Notes: a model not told the origin generated them from the sequence alone. DNA of 64,000 nucleotides from Halosolutus halophilus (GCF_022869805.1 NZ_CP094974.1:186001-250000), one strand, 5' to 3'; positions 1 to 8,933 are shown, counted from the first letter of the stretch. Numbers and translations: made by a program.

Positions 1-437
1 ACGAGGACCTGCTCGAACGGATCGCCAACCCGCAGGTCAGCGACGACGTGTTGCAGATCAAGGCGAGGGCGATCACCGAGAAACGGGTCGAGGGGCCGTT
101 CGCGGTCTGTGACGTCGGCGAGATCGGGAACGTCGACGCGATTCCCCAGGCGGCGGACGAACTCATGCACCTGGAGGGCGTGACGGCCGTCATCGTCTAC
201 GGCCAGCACGACGGAACGTTACACCTCTCCGGCCGATCGCGGGACGATCGGGTCCACATGGGCGAGACGCTCCGCCACGCCGTCAGCGACATTCCGATGG
301 CGAACGCGGGCGGCCACGCCCGCATGGGCGGCGGTCAGGTCTCGATCGATCACATGGAGGGGATCGGCCCCTCCGACGGGATCGGCAAACCGGAGTTCGA
401 GGAACGGCTCTTCTCGGCGCTGGCGGGCGAACGGTAG
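1..437 (+). CDS. DHH/DHHA1-family phosphoesterase, C-terminal part (5' end outside window)
   Basis: The reading frame is open from base 3, so the gene starts upstream of the window. What is visible is the end of a DHH-type phosphoesterase: a DHHA1 substrate-binding domain with the glycine-rich motif GGHARMGGGQ and an upstream segment (VTAVIVYGQHDGTLHLSGRS) typical of this domain. DHH proteins act on phosphodiester bonds of nucleic acids, short oligonucleotides or cyclic dinucleotides; the catalytic DHH half is not present here, so the substrate cannot be judged. The next gene is convergent and ends 27 bp away. Confidence 0.85.
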   Translation, partial: EDLLERIANPQVSDDVLQIKARAITEKRVEGPFAVCDVGEIGNVDAIPQAADELMHLEGVTAVIVYGQHDGTLHLSGRSRDDRVHMGETLRHAVSDIPMANAGGHARMGGGQVSIDHMEGIGPSDGIGKPEFEERLFSALAGER

Positions 438-463
438 CCGCCGGGTTCGCCACTCGAAACGGC

Positions 464-1498
464 TCACCGACGATCAGCAAGACGCGTCTCCAGGGCTTCG
501 ATGTCGGCCGTCTGGCCGGTCTCGACGAACGTCGCGGCACAGGCGTTCCCGAGCGCCAGTGCGGGCTTCCACGGCCAGTCCCGGGCCAGCGCGCACGCGA
601 GCGCACCCGAGAACCGGTCCCCCGCGCCGAGCGTGAGCGTCGGATCGCCGATATCGAGCATCTCGACCGAAACCGCGTCGTCCCGCGTGGCTGCGATCGC
701 TTCGTCCGCGCCGTGGTAGACGACGCCGGTGATCCTGAGCGCGGATCGCAATTCGGCGGCGTGATCCGTCGCCGGCTCGCCGGGGACGCCGGCGACGGCC
801 GCGACGCTCTCGTACTCGATCCGGTTGACGCTCAGGGCGACGTCGAGCGACGAGTCGGCGCGAGCCAGCGACTCGAGGAGGGGTTCGAGGTCGGTCCCGG
901 CGACCAGTTCGATCGCGCCGGGATCGACCACGACGGGGACCCCGTCTACGCTCCCGGCCAGTCGATCGAGAACGTCGGTGAGGCCGCGATAGATGGCCCA
1001 GTTCGCACAGCAGAGCGCGTCCGCGGTGGCGATCCGGTCCCAGTCGACGACCGCAGTGAGGTCGTCGACGTCCCAGTCGGACGGCTGGCTCGCCCGTTCC
1101 GGGAAGAGGACCTCCTCGCCGTCGAACGCGAAGACCCGGATCGCCGCGGGCGGTCCCATCGAGTGGGTCCCGTAGGGAAGGTCCGCGAGGGCCTCGTGGT
1201 CGAGGTGGCCGACGGCCGTCGCGTCGTCGCCCAGCGCGTGGACCTGCGTCGCGGCGTTTACCGCCTGCCCGCCGGGGCGGACGTCGATCAGTTCGATCGG
1301 GAACGTCTCACCCTCGCCCGCACGGAGGCGCCGACCGAGCGCCTCGGGCGTCTCGAGTCGGTCGCCGCCGGCACCCGCGACCCGGTAACAGTAGTCGACG
1401 CTCCCGTCGGGGAGCGTGACGACGCGCGTCGACGAGTCGGCGGCCAACGACGGGAGCCGATCGCGGAGGGCTGCGTAGCTCACGCCCGTCACTGCCAC
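464..1498 (-). CDS. PfkB-family sugar/nucleoside kinase
   Basis: Ribokinase-like fold kinase of about 344 residues, expected to phosphorylate a sugar or nucleoside with ATP in the cytosol. The C-terminal signature GAGDRFSG near residues 291-298 holds the catalytic Asp (Asp294) and the anion hole; an N-terminal glycine-rich region (RPGGQAVNAA) fits the substrate-binding PfkB motif. I chose the GTG at 1498 because it directly precedes the conserved-looking VAVTGVSY start and the DNA upstream turns AT-rich, as expected for a leaderless haloarchaeal transcript; the frame stays open to 1582. The substrate is not identifiable. Divergent from the aldo/keto reductase gene. Confidence 0.85.
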   Translation of the reverse strand: MAVTGVSYAALRDRLPSLAADSSTRVVTLPDGSVDYCYRVAGAGGDRLETPEALGRRLRAGEGETFPIELIDVRPGGQAVNAATQVHALGDDATAVGHLDHEALADLPYGTHSMGPPAAIRVFAFDGEEVLFPERASQPSDWDVDDLTAVVDWDRIATADALCCANWAIYRGLTDVLDRLAGSVDGVPVVVDPGAIELVAGTDLEPLLESLARADSSLDVALSVNRIEYESVAAVAGVPGEPATDHAAELRSALRITGVVYHGADEAIAATRDDAVSVEMLDIGDPTLTLGAGDRFSGALACALARDWPWKPALALGNACAATFVETGQTADIEALETRLADRR

Positions 1499-1598
1499 AG
1501 TAATCCTCAAAAGGGTTCCCCGCCCCGGAGTTTCCCGGCCCTGCTGACGGGTCGTCGTGGCGCTCGGACTTTTGTCCCTCACCGTCGAAGCGATCGGT

Positions 1599-2693
1599 AT
1601 GGCGACCGAATCCGCGACCCGGGCGTACCGCGACGCCCACCGGGACTCGTTCGATGCGGACTACTTCCGTGCGTTCGACGACGTGATCGTCTCGAGCATC
1701 GGCCTCGGCACCTACCTCGGCGACCCGACCGACGCAGTCGACGATCGGTACGCGGACGCGATCCTGACGGCGCTCGACTCGGGGTGTAACGTCCTCGACA
1801 CCGCGATCAACTACCGCGCGCAGCGCAGCGAACGCGTGATCGGGCGCGCGCTTGCGGAGAGCGACGTCGATCGGGATGCCGTCCTGGTCGCGACGAAAGG
1901 CGGCTTCGTCGGGTTCGACGGCTCGCGGCCGCCGGACCCCGGCCGGTACGTGCTCGAGGAGTACGTCGACTCCGGGATCGTCGACCGCGAGGAGTTCGTC
2001 GCTGGCAGTCACTGCATCGCACCCGACTACGTCGCGGACCAGTTCGATCGCTCGCTCGCGAATCTGGGCCTCGAGTCGATCGACCTCTACTACGTGCACA
2101 ACCCGGCGACGCAGCTCCGGGAGCGCACGCGGGAGGAAGTGTACGATCGGCTCGAGGCGACGTTCACCCGGCTCGAAGAGCGGGCCGCGGCGGGCGATAT
2201 CGATCGCTACGGTGTCGCGACGTGGGAGGCATTTCGAGTGCCGCGCGGCCACTCGTCGTCCCTCTCGTTGGCCGAAATTCTCGATCGCGCTCGCACGGCA
2301 GCACGCGAGGCCGGGACCGACGGGACGCACTTCCGGGCGATCCAGGTGCCGTTCAACGCCGCGATGCCGGAGGCACTGACGGTGGCCGCGCAGGAGTCTC
2401 CCGGAGGCGCCGGCGACGTGCCCGTCCTTCGCGCCGCCGCGGACGCGGGGATCGACGTCTTCACGAGCGCGAGCATCGCACAGGGCCAGCTCGCGTCGGG
2501 GCTCCCGGAGGCGATCGCCTCGCGGGTGCCCGGCGAGGAGCCGGTCCAGCAGGCGATCACCGTCGCCCGATCGGCCCCGGGCGTCACGTCGTCGCTGGTC
2601 GGCATGAGCCGTCCGGCTCACGTCGAGGCGAACCTCGCGTCTGGACGAGTCGACCCGGTCGACCCCGAGACGATCGCCGCGCTACTCGACTGA
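1599..2693 (+). CDS. Aldo/keto reductase
   Basis: A 364-residue (alpha/beta)8 barrel oxidoreductase, probably NADPH-dependent. The four catalytic residues of the family are visible in order: Asp and Tyr in LDTAINYRAQ, Lys in VATKGG, and His in YYVHNP. A C-terminal segment (TSSLVGMSRPAHVEANL) matches the cofactor-binding end of the fold. It is longer than the usual 280-330 residues because of extra segments after the Lys strand and around residue 200. The ATG at 1599 is preferred to earlier in-frame codons since the conserved fold begins shortly after it. Natural substrate unknown; possibly sugar-related given the adjacent PfkB kinase, which is only an inference. Confidence 0.9.
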   Translation: MATESATRAYRDAHRDSFDADYFRAFDDVIVSSIGLGTYLGDPTDAVDDRYADAILTALDSGCNVLDTAINYRAQRSERVIGRALAESDVDRDAVLVATKGGFVGFDGSRPPDPGRYVLEEYVDSGIVDREEFVAGSHCIAPDYVADQFDRSLANLGLESIDLYYVHNPATQLRERTREEVYDRLEATFTRLEERAAAGDIDRYGVATWEAFRVPRGHSSSLSLAEILDRARTAAREAGTDGTHFRAIQVPFNAAMPEALTVAAQESPGGAGDVPVLRAAADAGIDVFTSASIAQGQLASGLPEAIASRVPGEEPVQQAITVARSAPGVTSSLVGMSRPAHVEANLASGRVDPVDPETIAALLD

Positions 2694-2864
2694 TCAGCGG
2701 ATCTCCTTCCACTCCGCCGCGCAGTCCGGGCAGATCCGGACCGTTTTGATCTCGTCCGGGTCGTTCTCGGTCTTCAGGGGCTTCTCGCACTCGCCACAGA
2801 CGAGTCGATCGTACGTGTCCTTCTCGAGTTCGCCGTCACGGAGTGCCTTCCGGACTGATTTCAT
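2694..2864 (-). CDS. HVO_0758-family small zinc-finger protein
   Basis: A 56-residue protein with two CxxC knuckles, CGEC and CPDC, separated by about 20 residues, and an acidic middle containing TENDPDEI. I recognise this as the small zinc-finger family represented by HVO_0758 in Haloferax volcanii; members are short, basic at the N-terminus (MKSVRKALRDGELEKDTYDR) and conserved across haloarchaea. The role is regulatory or unknown; a zinc-binding fold is the only thing the sequence shows. The start at 2864 gives the family's usual length. It is convergent with the aldo/keto reductase, with no gap between them. Confidence 0.85.
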   Translation of the reverse strand: MKSVRKALRDGELEKDTYDRLVCGECEKPLKTENDPDEIKTVRICPDCAAEWKEIR

Positions 2865-3151
2865 ACTGCCGACGTACGCAGGTAGGGAAGAAAAAGACCC
2901 GGGCTTCGCGGAGGGTCGTCTCGTGGACGATCTCCCGCAATCGCCCGGACTGAGGGACGCTCGTCCCGCCGGGCGGACCTGTCTTCCAGTCGAAAGGATC
3001 GTAGCCGTCGCCATCACCGGCGTCGCGGTGGTTCCGGTCGTGCTCTACGAACTCGATCGGTTGCCGGCCGGTGCGAACGGCTGATCGAAGCCGTCACACA
3101 TGGTTCGCCGGAGTCGTGGCCGTTTTACCGGTCGGGCCGAACACTCCACCG

Positions 3152-4300
3152 ATGGAGTACGTCCAGGAGCGGATCGCGACGCTTCACGACCTCGGCGCGG
3201 GGGGCGCTGGGGGTGCGGGGAGCGTCGCGACCGGTGACGCGCTCGCGGGGGCCGTCGGCGATACGGCCGTCGTCGTCCCGATGACCGATCGCGAACTCGA
3301 GAGTCCGGCCGCCGCGCGCGTCCTCGCCGAACTCGAACGCCTCGATCCCGCCGCGGTGGTCGTTCCGGTTCGCGCCGCGCCCGATCGGATCGGCCCCTTC
3401 CGCGAGTGGCTCGCGTCGTTCGCGCTCCCGACGGAGGTACTGTGGTGTAACGCACCCGCCGTCGACGACCTCCTGGCGGACGCCGGACTCGCGGGCGACT
3501 TCGGGAAGGGCCGGGACGTCTGGCTCGCGCTCGGGCCCGCCGCGGACGCCGGCGAGTACGTGGTCGTCCACGACGCCGACGCCCGCAGCTACGAGGCCGA
3601 GCACGTTCACCGACTGCTCGCGCCTCTGACGATGGACTTTGCCTTCTCGAAGGGGTACTACGCGCGCGTCGAGGAGGGGCAGTTGTACGGCCGACTCTGC
3701 CGGCTGTTCTACGAACCCATGCTCCGGGCGCTGTCGGCAACCCACGACGCGCCGATCCTCGAGTACCTCGGCTCGTTCCGGTACGCGCTCGCCGGCGAGT
3801 TCGCCGCCACCGCCGCTCTCGCCCGTCGACTCCGTGCTCCCCGCGCGTGGGGGCTGGAGGTCGGCACGCTCGGCGACGCGTTCGCACACGCCGGCTTCGC
3901 GGGCACCGCACAGGTCGACCTCGGCCGGCACGTCCACGACCACCGCGCGGTCGCCGGCGAGGCCGGACTGGAAGGGATGAGCCGGGAGGTCGCCACGGCC
4001 CTCCTGCGAGTGTTCGAGGAACACGGCGTCGTCCCCGACTACGACACCCTCCCCGATCGGTACCGGGCCGTCGGTCGTCGCCTGATCGACCAGTACCGCG
4101 CCGACGCGGCGTTCAACGGGCTCTCGTACGATCGCGCCGGCGAACGCGATCAACTGGAACGCTACGCCGACTCGATCGCGCCGCCGGGTCCCGATCGACG
4201 ACTGCCGCCGTGGCGAGAGGCCCCGTTCGCGCCGGGAGACGTTCGCGCGGCGGCACGACCGTGGGTCGGCGGCCGCGTCGGCTCCAGCGCGGGCGATTGA
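3152..4300 (+). CDS. Glycosyltransferase resembling glucosyl-3-phosphoglycerate synthase (GT81-like)
   Basis: A 382-residue cytosolic GT-A-type glycosyltransferase. It has KGRDVWLAL (nucleotide-binding loop), HDADARSY (DxD-type metal motif), FSKGYYAR and GSFRYALAGEFA, and WGLEVGTLGDAF, an order typical of glucosyl-3-phosphoglycerate synthases. By family this would transfer glucose to 3-phosphoglycerate on the way to glucosylglycerate, a compatible solute, but the acceptor cannot be read from sequence. The ATG at 3152 is used because the preceding in-frame stretch has no family-like residues and TTTTACC just upstream can serve as TATA element. A Gly-rich insert sits near residues 13-21. Confidence 0.75.
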   Translation: MEYVQERIATLHDLGAGGAGGAGSVATGDALAGAVGDTAVVVPMTDRELESPAAARVLAELERLDPAAVVVPVRAAPDRIGPFREWLASFALPTEVLWCNAPAVDDLLADAGLAGDFGKGRDVWLALGPAADAGEYVVVHDADARSYEAEHVHRLLAPLTMDFAFSKGYYARVEEGQLYGRLCRLFYEPMLRALSATHDAPILEYLGSFRYALAGEFAATAALARRLRAPRAWGLEVGTLGDAFAHAGFAGTAQVDLGRHVHDHRAVAGEAGLEGMSREVATALLRVFEEHGVVPDYDTLPDRYRAVGRRLIDQYRADAAFNGLSYDRAGERDQLERYADSIAPPGPDRRLPPWREAPFAPGDVRAAARPWVGGRVGSSAGD

Positions 4301-4353
4301 CCCCGGGCGGCGCGCTCACAGTCTTTATCAAATCACCACCCGTTGTGCTCTCT

Positions 4354-4863
4354 ATGGACGTCACCGCCGACGAACTCGCCGGCGTGGTCGACCTCTTCGG
4401 CGGGTTGACCCGCGCGGAACTCGAACGCGCACTCACGGAGGCCGCCTTCCGGGCGGACGGCCAGTCGATCGACGAGGCCGCCTTCGCGGACGCGATCGAT
4501 CGGGCCGTCGAGTCCTTCGCCCTCGTTCGGTACGAGCGACCCGGCGCCGACGGCGGCGCGTCGACCGACGGCGGTGCCGACGACGCCGGGCCGCTGCTCG
4601 TCGCGGGACCGACGGCGTTTCCGACGGTTCCGGAGCACGCCGAAGACGTCCCGCACATCCTCGACGTCGAGCCGCGACGGTTCGATCGCGAGGCCCTCGG
4701 GGAGCGGGCGCGCGAGCGGTTCGTCGACGCGGTCGATCGAGCGATCGAAGCGGACGACGACGATCGAATCGATCGCCTGATCGACGTCAGCTACGATATC
4801 GAAGCGTGGGCCCCGATCGACGTGACCGAGCACCGACAGCGACTGGAGGAGGTCCTCGAGTGA
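4354..4863 (+). CDS. Conserved haloarchaeal hypothetical protein
   Basis: A 169-residue acidic protein starting MDVTADELAGVVDLFGGLTR. I recognise the general type (haloarchaeal, next to a CoA pyrophosphatase) but not a function. The N-terminal 60 residues look helical, followed by a low-complexity Gly/Asp stretch (about residues 64-79) and a C-terminal part with many Asp/Arg residues. There are no membrane segments or obvious catalytic motifs. TTTATCA, about 30 bp upstream of the start, fits a TATA box for a leaderless transcript. The stop is only 4 bp before the Nudix gene start, so the two are almost certainly cotranscribed. Confidence 0.75.
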   Translation: MDVTADELAGVVDLFGGLTRAELERALTEAAFRADGQSIDEAAFADAIDRAVESFALVRYERPGADGGASTDGGADDAGPLLVAGPTAFPTVPEHAEDVPHILDVEPRRFDREALGERARERFVDAVDRAIEADDDDRIDRLIDVSYDIEAWAPIDVTEHRQRLEEVLE

Positions 4864-4867
4864 TCGC

Positions 4868-5461
4868 ATGTCAGGACCGACACTGAACCTCGACCCGGTC
4901 GCGAGCCACCAACCGCTCGAGATCGACGATCAGGAGTACGACGCGGCCGTCCTCGCGCCGGTCATCGAACGCGACGGGGAGCCTCACCTGCTGTTCACCC
5001 GGCGGGCCGACCACCTCGGGGAACACCCCGGGCAGATGAGTTTCCCCGGCGGCGGTGCCGAACCGGTGGACGAGACGATCCTCGACACGGCGCTCCGCGA
5101 GGCCAACGAGGAGATCGGACTCGAGTCGGCCGAGGCCGAGGTCGTCGGCCAACTGGACGACATTCGAACGATCACGGAGTACGCCGTGACCCCCTTCGTC
5201 GCTCGCGTCCCGGACCGCGAGTACGTCCGCGACGACCGGGAAGTCGCCGAGATCGTCGTCCTGCCGCTGTCGGGGCTGCTCGACCGCGACAACTACGAGT
5301 ACGAGCGCCGGGATCACCCCTACTACGGCGACATCGTCATCCACTACTTCCACGTCGACGGCTACACCGTCTGGGGGGCGACCGGCCGCATTCTCGTCCA
5401 GTTGCTCGAGTTGACGACCGACTTCGAAGCACCCGAACGGGTCGATCGATCGACCCTGTGA
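4868..5461 (+). CDS. Nudix hydrolase, CoA pyrophosphatase family
   Basis: A 197-residue Nudix enzyme. The CoA-pyrophosphatase signature precedes the Nudix box: TRRADHLGEHPGQMSFPGG at about residues 44-62, then the Nudix box GG(x)nREANEEIG at about 61-85, with the metal-binding glutamates REANEE. This family cleaves coenzyme A and its derivatives to 3',5'-ADP and phosphopantetheine, controlling CoA pools or removing oxidised CoA. Likely cotranscribed with the hypothetical gene just upstream. The C-terminal half (YYGDIVIHYFHVDGYTVWGA) follows the known family pattern, so this is a full-length protein. Confidence 0.93.
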   Translation: MSGPTLNLDPVASHQPLEIDDQEYDAAVLAPVIERDGEPHLLFTRRADHLGEHPGQMSFPGGGAEPVDETILDTALREANEEIGLESAEAEVVGQLDDIRTITEYAVTPFVARVPDREYVRDDREVAEIVVLPLSGLLDRDNYEYERRDHPYYGDIVIHYFHVDGYTVWGATGRILVQLLELTTDFEAPERVDRSTL

Positions 5462-5608
5462 GTCGAGTCGAGACCGCGTCAGTTCTGCACGGAGCGTTAG
5501 CCTTTTGCGCGCTGCCCTCTCAGCAGGCCTATGGTCGCACAGACGATGGATCGAGTTCCGCACCGACTGTGAACGCTTGCAGTTACTCGTTCTGAGTGGT
5601 GAGTGCCG

Positions 5609-6397
5609 ATGTTGACCGCCTCGAGTACCGTCGCCCGCGTCGGACTGGACGCGATCGCCCTCAAGCCGACCGAGTGTGACGTCTCGGGGGCCGCGTCGCT
5701 CCCGGTCGAGACGATCGCGATCGACTACGAGGGCCGCGAGCACCTTCCGGACCCGGACGTGCTCGAGACGCTGGCAGCCGAGGCCGAGGCCGAGGTCCGG
5801 GTCACGACGCCGGTCCGGGCCGACGGCTTCGACCCGCTGGGCGATGCGTCCCTGATCGACGACCTCTCGAACTCGATCGGGCGCGTACTGGTGGCCGGCC
5901 ACCCGGCCTACCTCACCGACGCGGAGCGGGCGCGGGCAGTCGCCCCGCGGCTCGGAACCGCGCTCGAGGCCGACCCGGACGCGTGGGTCGGCACCGAGAG
6001 CGTCGAACGGATCGCCATGGCGACCGGCGGGACCCAGTACGACCTCCTCTCGCGGACGACCGAGCGGGAACTCCGGGCGCTCCGGGCGGCCGGCTTCACT
6101 GGCGACATCGCGGTCTACGCGCCGACGGTGCTGACCGACGACGAGGACGCCGTGCTCGACGCCGTCGGCGACTACGTCGCGCGACGGCAGTCGGTCGCGG
6201 CCGCGCTCCCCGACGGTGCGCCGACCGACGCGAACGCGATCGGTCGCGCGCGGGAGGTCCTCCTCGAGGCTGCCCGGGACTACGCGCTGGTCGGAACCGA
6301 AGACGCGATCCGCGAACAGACGGACGCGCTCCGCGAGGCGGGTGCGACGACGATCGTCGGCTACCCGGCCCGCGGGCTCGACCCGCTTCGGTCCTGA
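5609..6397 (+). CDS. Haloarchaeal luciferase-like/DUF7388-type protein
   Basis: A 262-residue protein of a haloarchaea-restricted family, sometimes annotated luciferase-like. The C-terminal part (YALVGTEDAIREQTDALREA) resembles the end of flavin/F420-dependent monooxygenase barrels, where a similar segment packs against the phosphate site, but the flavin-binding N-terminal motifs are not clear. A central WVGTESVERIAMATGGTQYD segment is probably a second conserved element. No function should be assumed. Start: ATG 5609 rather than the GTG two codons earlier. A 13-codon reading frame (5531-5572) lies in its likely leader. Confidence 0.7.
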   Translation: MLTASSTVARVGLDAIALKPTECDVSGAASLPVETIAIDYEGREHLPDPDVLETLAAEAEAEVRVTTPVRADGFDPLGDASLIDDLSNSIGRVLVAGHPAYLTDAERARAVAPRLGTALEADPDAWVGTESVERIAMATGGTQYDLLSRTTERELRALRAAGFTGDIAVYAPTVLTDDEDAVLDAVGDYVARRQSVAAALPDGAPTDANAIGRAREVLLEAARDYALVGTEDAIREQTDALREAGATTIVGYPARGLDPLRS

Positions 6398-6463
6398 CCC
6401 CCGATTTTCGAATTCGATCGGCAGTCCCGTGAACATAAGACCCTCCGGCATCCACAGGAGGGC

Positions 6464-7228
6464 ATGACACTGCTCGCCGAACGCACGACGGCCACGGCAG
6501 CCGACGCACTCGCGGCGGCCGAGGTCGGCGTGCTTCCCGTCGGTAGTACCGAACAGCACGGACCGGCGTTAGCGCTCGGGATGGACCACCTGGCTGCCGA
6601 GGCGTTCGCCCGATCGGCGGCCGATCGCGAGGATGCCGTCGTCCTGCCGACGGTCCCGATCGGCGTCAGCGCCCACCACCGACAGTTCGACGGGACGCTG
6701 TACGTCTCCCCGGAGACGTTCGAACGCTACGTTACGGAGACGATCGCGAGTCTCGCCGAGCACGGCGTCCGGAAGGTCGTCGTCGTCAACGGCCACGGCG
6801 GGAACACGGACGCGCTGCGACGGGGCGCGCGAACCCTGCGTGACGATCGAACGGCCTTCGCGCCGCCGTGGAACTGGTGGGACAGCGTCGGCGACGTCAC
6901 CGACGACCTGTTCGACGAGGAGGGCGGCCACGCGGACGCGATGGAATCGAGCCTGCTCTGGTACCTGCACGAGACCCTGGTCGACGAAGACGAACTCGCG
7001 GCCGCCGAGGAGGGCGCGAGCGACGCGTGGGGTGAGTCCGTCCACGGGGCCGCGCTCGGCTTCGACACGATCGACTTCTCCGAGAGTGGCGCGGTCGGTC
7101 GCCCGACGCAGGCCGATCCCGAGAAGGGTGAGCGGGTGTTCGAGGCCGCTCGCGACCAGTTGCACGCGTTGCTCGACTGGCTCGCCGACCGACCGATCGA
7201 CGACTGCTGGCCCCGTGATCACCGATGA
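6464..7228 (+). CDS. Creatininase-family amidohydrolase
   Basis: A 254-residue protein of the creatininase/ArfB fold. Key motifs are LPVGSTEQHGPALALGMDH (metal ligands Glu, His, Asp) near residues 25-43, HHRQFDGTLY, VNGHGGN near residue 105-111, and EEGGHADAMESS with Gly-His-Ala-Asp at about 155. All metal-binding positions appear present, so an active amidase is expected. Family members act on creatinine, or on the formamide of a riboflavin/F420 precursor (ArfB), or as uncharacterised amidases; the sequence does not decide. Its last four bases overlap the start of the FAD oxidoreductase gene (ATGA), so both are translated from one message and may act in the same pathway. Confidence 0.88.
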   Translation: MTLLAERTTATAADALAAAEVGVLPVGSTEQHGPALALGMDHLAAEAFARSAADREDAVVLPTVPIGVSAHHRQFDGTLYVSPETFERYVTETIASLAEHGVRKVVVVNGHGGNTDALRRGARTLRDDRTAFAPPWNWWDSVGDVTDDLFDEEGGHADAMESSLLWYLHETLVDEDELAAAEEGASDAWGESVHGAALGFDTIDFSESGAVGRPTQADPEKGERVFEAARDQLHALLDWLADRPIDDCWPRDHR

Positions 7229-8409
7229 GCGACGACCAACCCGAACTCGCCGTCGGTGCGGACGCGTTCACGCGGGAGGGTGCCGGACTCGAGGTGGCCG
7301 TCGTCGGCGGCGGTGCCGTCGGTGCGACGGCGGCCTACGACCTGGCGCGCGAGGGAACTGACGTCACGCTGTACGATCGCGGCTCGATCGCGAGCGGCGC
7401 GAGCGGCCGGGCGGCGGGCGTCTGCTACGATGCTTTCGCGGCCCCGCTCGACGCCGAGATCGCCAGTGACGCGATCGAGCGCTTTCGCGCCCTCTCGGGC
7501 GACGACACCTTCCCGTTCGTCGAGTGTCCCTACGTCTGGCTGGCCCGCGAGGGCGACGCCGGTCGGGCCGACGCGATCCGCGAGCAGGTCCGTCGAATGC
7601 AGGAACAGGGCGTCGTCGCCCTGGAGGCCGGCCCGGACGAACTCGCCGATCGGTTCCCCGCGATCGAGACGGCGGACGTCGCCGTCGCGGGGATTGCGGG
7701 CGCGGCGGGCTACACTGATCCCGCAAAGTACACCGCGTGTCTCGCCGCTGCGGCCGACGGGGCCGGCGCGACGCTCGCGACCGAGACGCCGGTCGCGGTT
7801 CGAACCGATCCGCCCCGCGTCGTCCACCGGACCGACGGAACGGTCCACGAGGTCGACGCAGTGCTCGTGGCCGCCGGCGCACGATCGAAACGGCTGCTCG
7901 CCGACGCCGGCTTCCCCATCGCGATGAAGCCCTACCGCGTCCAGGCGCTGGTCGCCGAGGCGGACCTCGCGGAACCGATGGTGTACGACGCGACCGGGGA
8001 CTTCTACCTGCGACCCCACCCCGACGGCCTGCTCGCGGGCGACGGGACGGAGACGGTCGAGGCCGACCCCGACGCGTACGACCGCGACGCGACCCCGGGC
8101 TTCGCAGACGGACTCGTCGATCGCGTCGCGGGACGACTCTCGGGCGTCGCTCCTGAACTCGATCGGGCGTGGGCGGGGCTCTGTACCGCGACGCCGGATC
8201 GCGACCCGCTCGTCGGCGAACTCGACGCGGGGCTGTACGTCGCGACGGGATTCCAGGGCCACGGCTTCATGCGCGCGCCGGCGATCGGAGAGCGGATCGC
8301 GAGCGAGATCCTCGGCGGGGACGGGATCGATCGGTTCGACCCGACGCGGTTCGAGGGCGACGAGTCGTTCGATATCGCGGCGGGAATGACGATCGAGTCG
8401 AACCGCTAG
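7225..8409 (+). CDS. FAD-dependent oxidoreductase, DadA/glycine-oxidase type
   Basis: A 394-residue flavoprotein. The dinucleotide-binding motif VVGGGAVGATAAYDLAREG sits at about residues 29-47, followed by YDRGSIASGASGRAAG, the usual second half of the DAO family N-terminus. Late motifs WAGLCTATPDRDPLVGE and ATGFQGHGFMRAPAIGE match the flavin-contacting C-terminus of D-amino-acid/glycine oxidases. It should oxidise an amine or amino acid. The start overlaps the creatininase stop by 4 bp, suggesting that the pair degrades a nitrogen compound (an amide hydrolysed, then an amine oxidised); this is inferred from context only. Confidence 0.9.
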   Translation: MSDDQPELAVGADAFTREGAGLEVAVVGGGAVGATAAYDLAREGTDVTLYDRGSIASGASGRAAGVCYDAFAAPLDAEIASDAIERFRALSGDDTFPFVECPYVWLAREGDAGRADAIREQVRRMQEQGVVALEAGPDELADRFPAIETADVAVAGIAGAAGYTDPAKYTACLAAAADGAGATLATETPVAVRTDPPRVVHRTDGTVHEVDAVLVAAGARSKRLLADAGFPIAMKPYRVQALVAEADLAEPMVYDATGDFYLRPHPDGLLAGDGTETVEADPDAYDRDATPGFADGLVDRVAGRLSGVAPELDRAWAGLCTATPDRDPLVGELDAGLYVATGFQGHGFMRAPAIGERIASEILGGDGIDRFDPTRFEGDESFDIAAGMTIESNR

Positions 8410-8413
8410 TCGT

Positions 8414-8875
8414 CTAGTCGTCGATGGTGACTTCCGTGGTTCCGGAGTCGTCGTCGGTGGTCGTGGCGGCTACCTCCTCGGTGTCTTCGGCGTCGATGGA
8501 CGACCGTTTCGGAATCTCGATGCTGAGCGTGCCCGTTTCGGAGAGTCTGGCGGTGCCGGCGTCGGGGTCGACGACCGCGTCGTCGGGCAACTCGGCCTCA
8601 CCGTCGAGTGCCATCCCGCGACCGGGGAACCGCATCTCGTATCCCTCGTGGAACTTGCGGAACCGATCGATCCGGGTCCGGACGGTACCCGAGAGGTATC
8701 GGACCTGGACGTCTTCGGGTTCGGCGCCGGGGGCGTCGAAGACGACGAGATAGGAGGTCTCGTTCTCGAGGACGTCGACGGGGAGCGGGCGCTGGTTCTG
8801 GAGGTGACCGTTCGCGCGGCCGATCTGTCGGTAGACGGCGTTTCCGACGGACGTTCCGAGGTCTTTGAAACTCAC
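8414..8875 (-). CDS. Hsp20/alpha-crystallin family small heat-shock protein
   Basis: A 153-residue small heat-shock protein beginning at GTG 8875. The alpha-crystallin domain occupies about residues 30-125: RPLPVDVLENETSYLVVFDA is its first strands, and ARLSETGTLSIEIPK its last, with the IxI-like C-terminal feature replaced by an acidic Thr/Asp tail (EDTEEVAATTTDDDSG). It should hold unfolded proteins soluble until ATP-dependent chaperones act. It converges on the FAD oxidoreductase. The leader DNA contains a 14-bp perfect palindrome (8920-8933) and a possible 25-codon upstream reading frame whose TGA overlaps this GTG start, so translation coupling is possible. Confidence 0.88.
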   Translation of the reverse strand: MSFKDLGTSVGNAVYRQIGRANGHLQNQRPLPVDVLENETSYLVVFDAPGAEPEDVQVRYLSGTVRTRIDRFRKFHEGYEMRFPGRGMALDGEAELPDDAVVDPDAGTARLSETGTLSIEIPKRSSIDAEDTEEVAATTTDDDSGTTEVTIDD

Positions 8876-8919
8876 GGCTCGTCACCCCCCGGGAGCGGCG
8901 TATCGCTGGCGGGGACCTG

Positions 8920-8933
8920 GCCAGAATTCTGGC
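8920..8933. promoter_or_regulatory. 14-bp perfect palindrome in the hsp20 leader
   Basis: GCCAGAATTCTGGC is a perfect palindrome 45-58 bp upstream of the hsp20 GTG. A second, 10-bp palindrome (GGACATGTCC, 8944-8953) lies beside it, near the predicted transcription start (TATA-like CTTATTGG around 8979-8986, read on the minus strand as CCAATAAG). Either could bind a dimeric repressor or fold in RNA. No known operator is recognised. Confidence 0.35.

Noticed and set aside
2923-3084. Plus-strand frame from GTG 2923 (53 residues) ending in a hydrophobic IVAVAITGVAVVPVVLYEL stretch
   Set aside because: It lies opposite the promoter of the zinc-finger gene, has no TATA box at the right distance, and its first half is not protein-like; a real membrane peptide cannot be excluded.
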